Part shown: piece after piece, positions 14,048-15,653 of the stretch
Layout of the letters: every line of letters begins with the position of its first letter
How positions within the stretch are numbered: the stretch's first letter is position 1
Origin: an uncultured Acidimicrobiia bacterium
GTDB taxonomy: Bacteria > Actinomycetota > Acidimicrobiia > Spongiisociales > Spongiisociaceae
Direction of reading: 5' to 3'
Length of the DNA: 15,653 nt
Assembly: GCA_937900165.1 (NCBI GenBank)
Contig: CALCCX010000080.1
Coordinates: 1 to 15,653, forward strand
The notes under the pieces: model-generated
Told to the model about the DNA's origin: nothing
Database searches by the model: none
What the model saw: only the letters and a program-made list of their open reading frames with translations
Program-made: the position numbers and the translations under genes

Positions 14048-15331
14048 ATGGACGACGCAACACTCACGATCGGCGAAGAAACCATTAAACTACCGGTTGT
14101 CAAAGACACGGAGGGTGGCGCCGCGGTCGATATCAGTACCTTGCGATCAACCACCGGCCTGATCACATACGACAAGGGCTACGGCAACACTGCCGAGACC
14201 GAAAGCACCGTCACCTACCTCAACGGCGAGGAGGGGATCCTTCGCTACCGCGGCTACCCAATCGATGAGCTGGCCGAACAGTCAACCTTTCTGGAGGTCT
14301 CCTACCTCCTCTACTACGGCGAGCTTCCCGACCCATCCCAGCTCGAAGATTACGTCGAAACCATCCGACGCCACACGCTGGTGAGAGAAGACATGCGGCA
14401 TCTGTTCGACGTCTTCCCCGCAGACGCTCATCCTATGCAGATGTTGGCCAGCGCCACTTCGGCGATGGCCACCTACTACCCAGACGCCCTCGACCCGCTC
14501 GATCCGATCTCGGCCGACATCAGCGCGAGACGCTTGATCGCCAAGCTCCCGACTATCGCAGCGTGGACCTTCAAGCATTCGGTGAGCCAGCCGTTCATCT
14601 ACCCGCGCAACGATCTCGACTACACGGCCAACTTCTTGAACATGATGTTCGCTCTTCCAGTGGAACAAACGTCCCCGAGCCCGGCCGTTACCAAAGCGCT
14701 GGACGTCCTCTTCATCCTTCATGCCGATCACAGCCAGAACCTTTCCGCATCCGCCGTGCGTTTGGTGGGATCCGGCCAGGCGAATGTATTTTCTTCAGTT
14801 TCCGCTGGAATCCACGCACTGTCCGGACCGTTGCATGGCGGCGCCAACCAGCAGGTAGTGGAGATGCTCGACGCAATGCTTGCCAACGGTGGTGACAGCG
14901 ATTCCTGGATTGCGAGGGCGAAGGACAAGGATGACCCTTTCCGTCTAATGGGCTTCGGTCATCGGGTGTACAAGAACTTCGATCCGCGGGCCCGGCTCAT
15001 CAAGAAATATGCCAAGGAGGTGTTGGAGGAAATCGGGACAGACGATCCAGTATTGGAATTGGCCATGGAACTCGAAACACATGCGCTGGCAGATGAATAC
15101 TTCATCGAGCGCAAGTTGTACCCGAACGTCGATTTTTACTCCGGCATCATCTATAGGGCGATGGGGTTCCCCGCCGAGATGTTCACTGTCTTGTTCGCCA
15201 TCGGGCGTTTGCCTGGATGGTTGGCGCAGTGGCGCGAAATGATCACCGATCCGAACAGTCGGATCCAACGGCCACGGCAGGTCTACGTCGGGGCAACAGA
15301 GCGACCATACGTGCAGATGGATCAGCGCTGA
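14048..15331 (+). CDS. gltA: Citrate synthase
   Basis: This enzyme condenses acetyl-CoA and oxaloacetate at the entry of the TCA cycle. The 427-residue product equals E. coli GltA in length and keeps the catalytic trio at nearly identical numbers: His263 (SGPLHGGANQ), His305 (MGFGHRVYKNFDPR) and Asp362 (NVDFYSGII). Other landmarks are the N-terminal beta-domain with GLITYDKGYGNTA and GILRYRGYPIDELAEQSTFLEV, the HADHSQNLSASAVRLVGSG helix, and the Arg in GHRVYKNFDPR that contacts oxaloacetate. The N-terminal domain and length point to the hexameric GltA-type enzyme rather than the short dimeric type or methylcitrate synthase. It begins 44 bp after the EF-G2 stop, so read-through from that gene is likely. 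The next gene starts one base after its stop. Confidence 0.95.
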   Translation: MDDATLTIGEETIKLPVVKDTEGGAAVDISTLRSTTGLITYDKGYGNTAETESTVTYLNGEEGILRYRGYPIDELAEQSTFLEVSYLLYYGELPDPSQLEDYVETIRRHTLVREDMRHLFDVFPADAHPMQMLASATSAMATYYPDALDPLDPISADISARRLIAKLPTIAAWTFKHSVSQPFIYPRNDLDYTANFLNMMFALPVEQTSPSPAVTKALDVLFILHADHSQNLSASAVRLVGSGQANVFSSVSAGIHALSGPLHGGANQQVVEMLDAMLANGGDSDSWIARAKDKDDPFRLMGFGHRVYKNFDPRARLIKKYAKEVLEEIGTDDPVLELAMELETHALADEYFIERKLYPNVDFYSGIIYRAMGFPAEMFTVLFAIGRLPGWLAQWREMITDPNSRIQRPRQVYVGATERPYVQMDQR

Positions 15332-15332
15332 C

Positions 15333-15595
15333 ATGGATGGTATCGAGATTCCCCAAGACGTGGCGGATGCCCAAGGGGTCCCAGACGATCTCGATTCGGC
15401 AGCCCTCGGCCCTTATGTGTTTCCGAGCCCCACCAGGCGGACCAACGCCGCCATTGTCTACCTGTTGGCCGCGGCAATACCAGCTTTTGCCGCTCTGGCC
15501 GGTATGTCCGAGGGTTTCTGGATCATCACGATCGCGTTCGTCGCTCTGGCAGCAATCCACCGGTTGGCCGCTCACAAACTATTGGTAGACCAGGC
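15333..15595 (+). CDS. Two-helix membrane protein, 3' end lost at contig edge
   Basis: I do not recognise the family. About 87 genuine codons remain. An acidic N-terminus (MDGIEIPQDVADAQGVPDDL) leads to a PYVFPSPTRRT linker, then two hydrophobic helices at roughly 41-57 (IVYLLAAAIPAFAALAG) and 61-80 (EGFWIITIAFVALAAIHRLA), ending HKLLVDQ where adapter begins. The residues read after that (DRKSVG) come from adapter, not from the gene, so the natural C-terminus is missing. The ATG sits one base after the citrate synthase stop without a strong Shine-Dalgarno, which suggests translational coupling. Confidence 0.65.
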
Positions 15596-15653
15596 AGATC
15601 GGAAGAGCGTCGGGTAGGGAAAGAGGGTAGATCTCGGTGGTCGCCGTATCATT
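15596..15653 (-). other. Illumina P5 adapter contamination at right end
   Basis: These 58 bases are the reverse complement of the Illumina P5/TruSeq universal adapter, beginning AGATCGGAAGAGCGTCG, with two T-to-G substitutions. They are not genomic. Biological sequence ends at about 15595. Confidence 0.98.

Noticed and set aside
80..15595. CRISPR arrays, tRNA or rRNA genes, insertion sequences
   Set aside because: I saw no regular direct-repeat array, no tRNA-like cloverleaf or rRNA segment, and no transposase. This was by reading, not by a covariance search.

Overview
The window is a metagenome-type contig from a high-GC actinobacterium. It carries an uninterrupted phosphatidylinositol mannoside (PIM) gene set, a PdxS/PdxT pyridoxal phosphate pathway, GTG/TTG starts with strong Shine-Dalgarno sequences, and an EF-G2-type translation factor. 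An uncultured lineage such as Acidimicrobiia is a reasonable guess, but that is inference. Both ends are Illumina P5 adapter (bases 1-79 and 15596-15653), so the biological sequence is about 80-15595 and the two terminal genes are cut by adapter.

Layout, left to right. (1) 80-451: 5' part of a small membrane protein on the minus strand. (2) 629-3760, plus strand: a LinB/DmbA-type haloalkane dehalogenase, an aminopeptidase P, and a dimethylarginine dimethylaminohydrolase whose start overlaps the peptidase gene. (3) 3814-4830, minus strand: a decayed locus. It begins as an ECF sigma factor, breaks off in region 2, and runs through frame changes into an unrecognised, probably extracytoplasmic protein. 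An 11-bp inverted repeat lies at the join. (4) 4927-5295: a lone DUF559 (Vsr-like nuclease fold) gene, followed by 280 bp rich in hairpins and short repeats. (5) 5578-8945, minus strand: operon DUF3048 lipoprotein, pdxS, pdxT, yebC. (6) 9226-11813, minus strand: operon pgsA (PI-phosphate synthase type), patA-like acyltransferase, pimA. (7) 11958-15331, plus strand: an EF-G2-like GTPase and citrate synthase, then the start of a two-helix membrane protein cut by adapter.

The minus-strand order pgsA, patA, pimA, pdxS, pdxT, yebC matches the order I recall for Mycobacterium tuberculosis Rv2612c-Rv2603c. Here a DUF3048 lipoprotein sits between the PIM and PLP blocks, and the ruvCAB genes that follow yebC in mycobacteria are replaced by the decayed, repeat-rich region. 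The PIM genes make phosphatidylinositol and its acylated mannosides for the envelope. PdxS/PdxT make PLP. YebC is a translation or transcription factor. No complete novel defence or mobile system is visible. The best leads are the sigma-factor remnant with its inverted repeat, the hairpin-rich gap, the dehalogenase, and the conserved block with its breakpoint.
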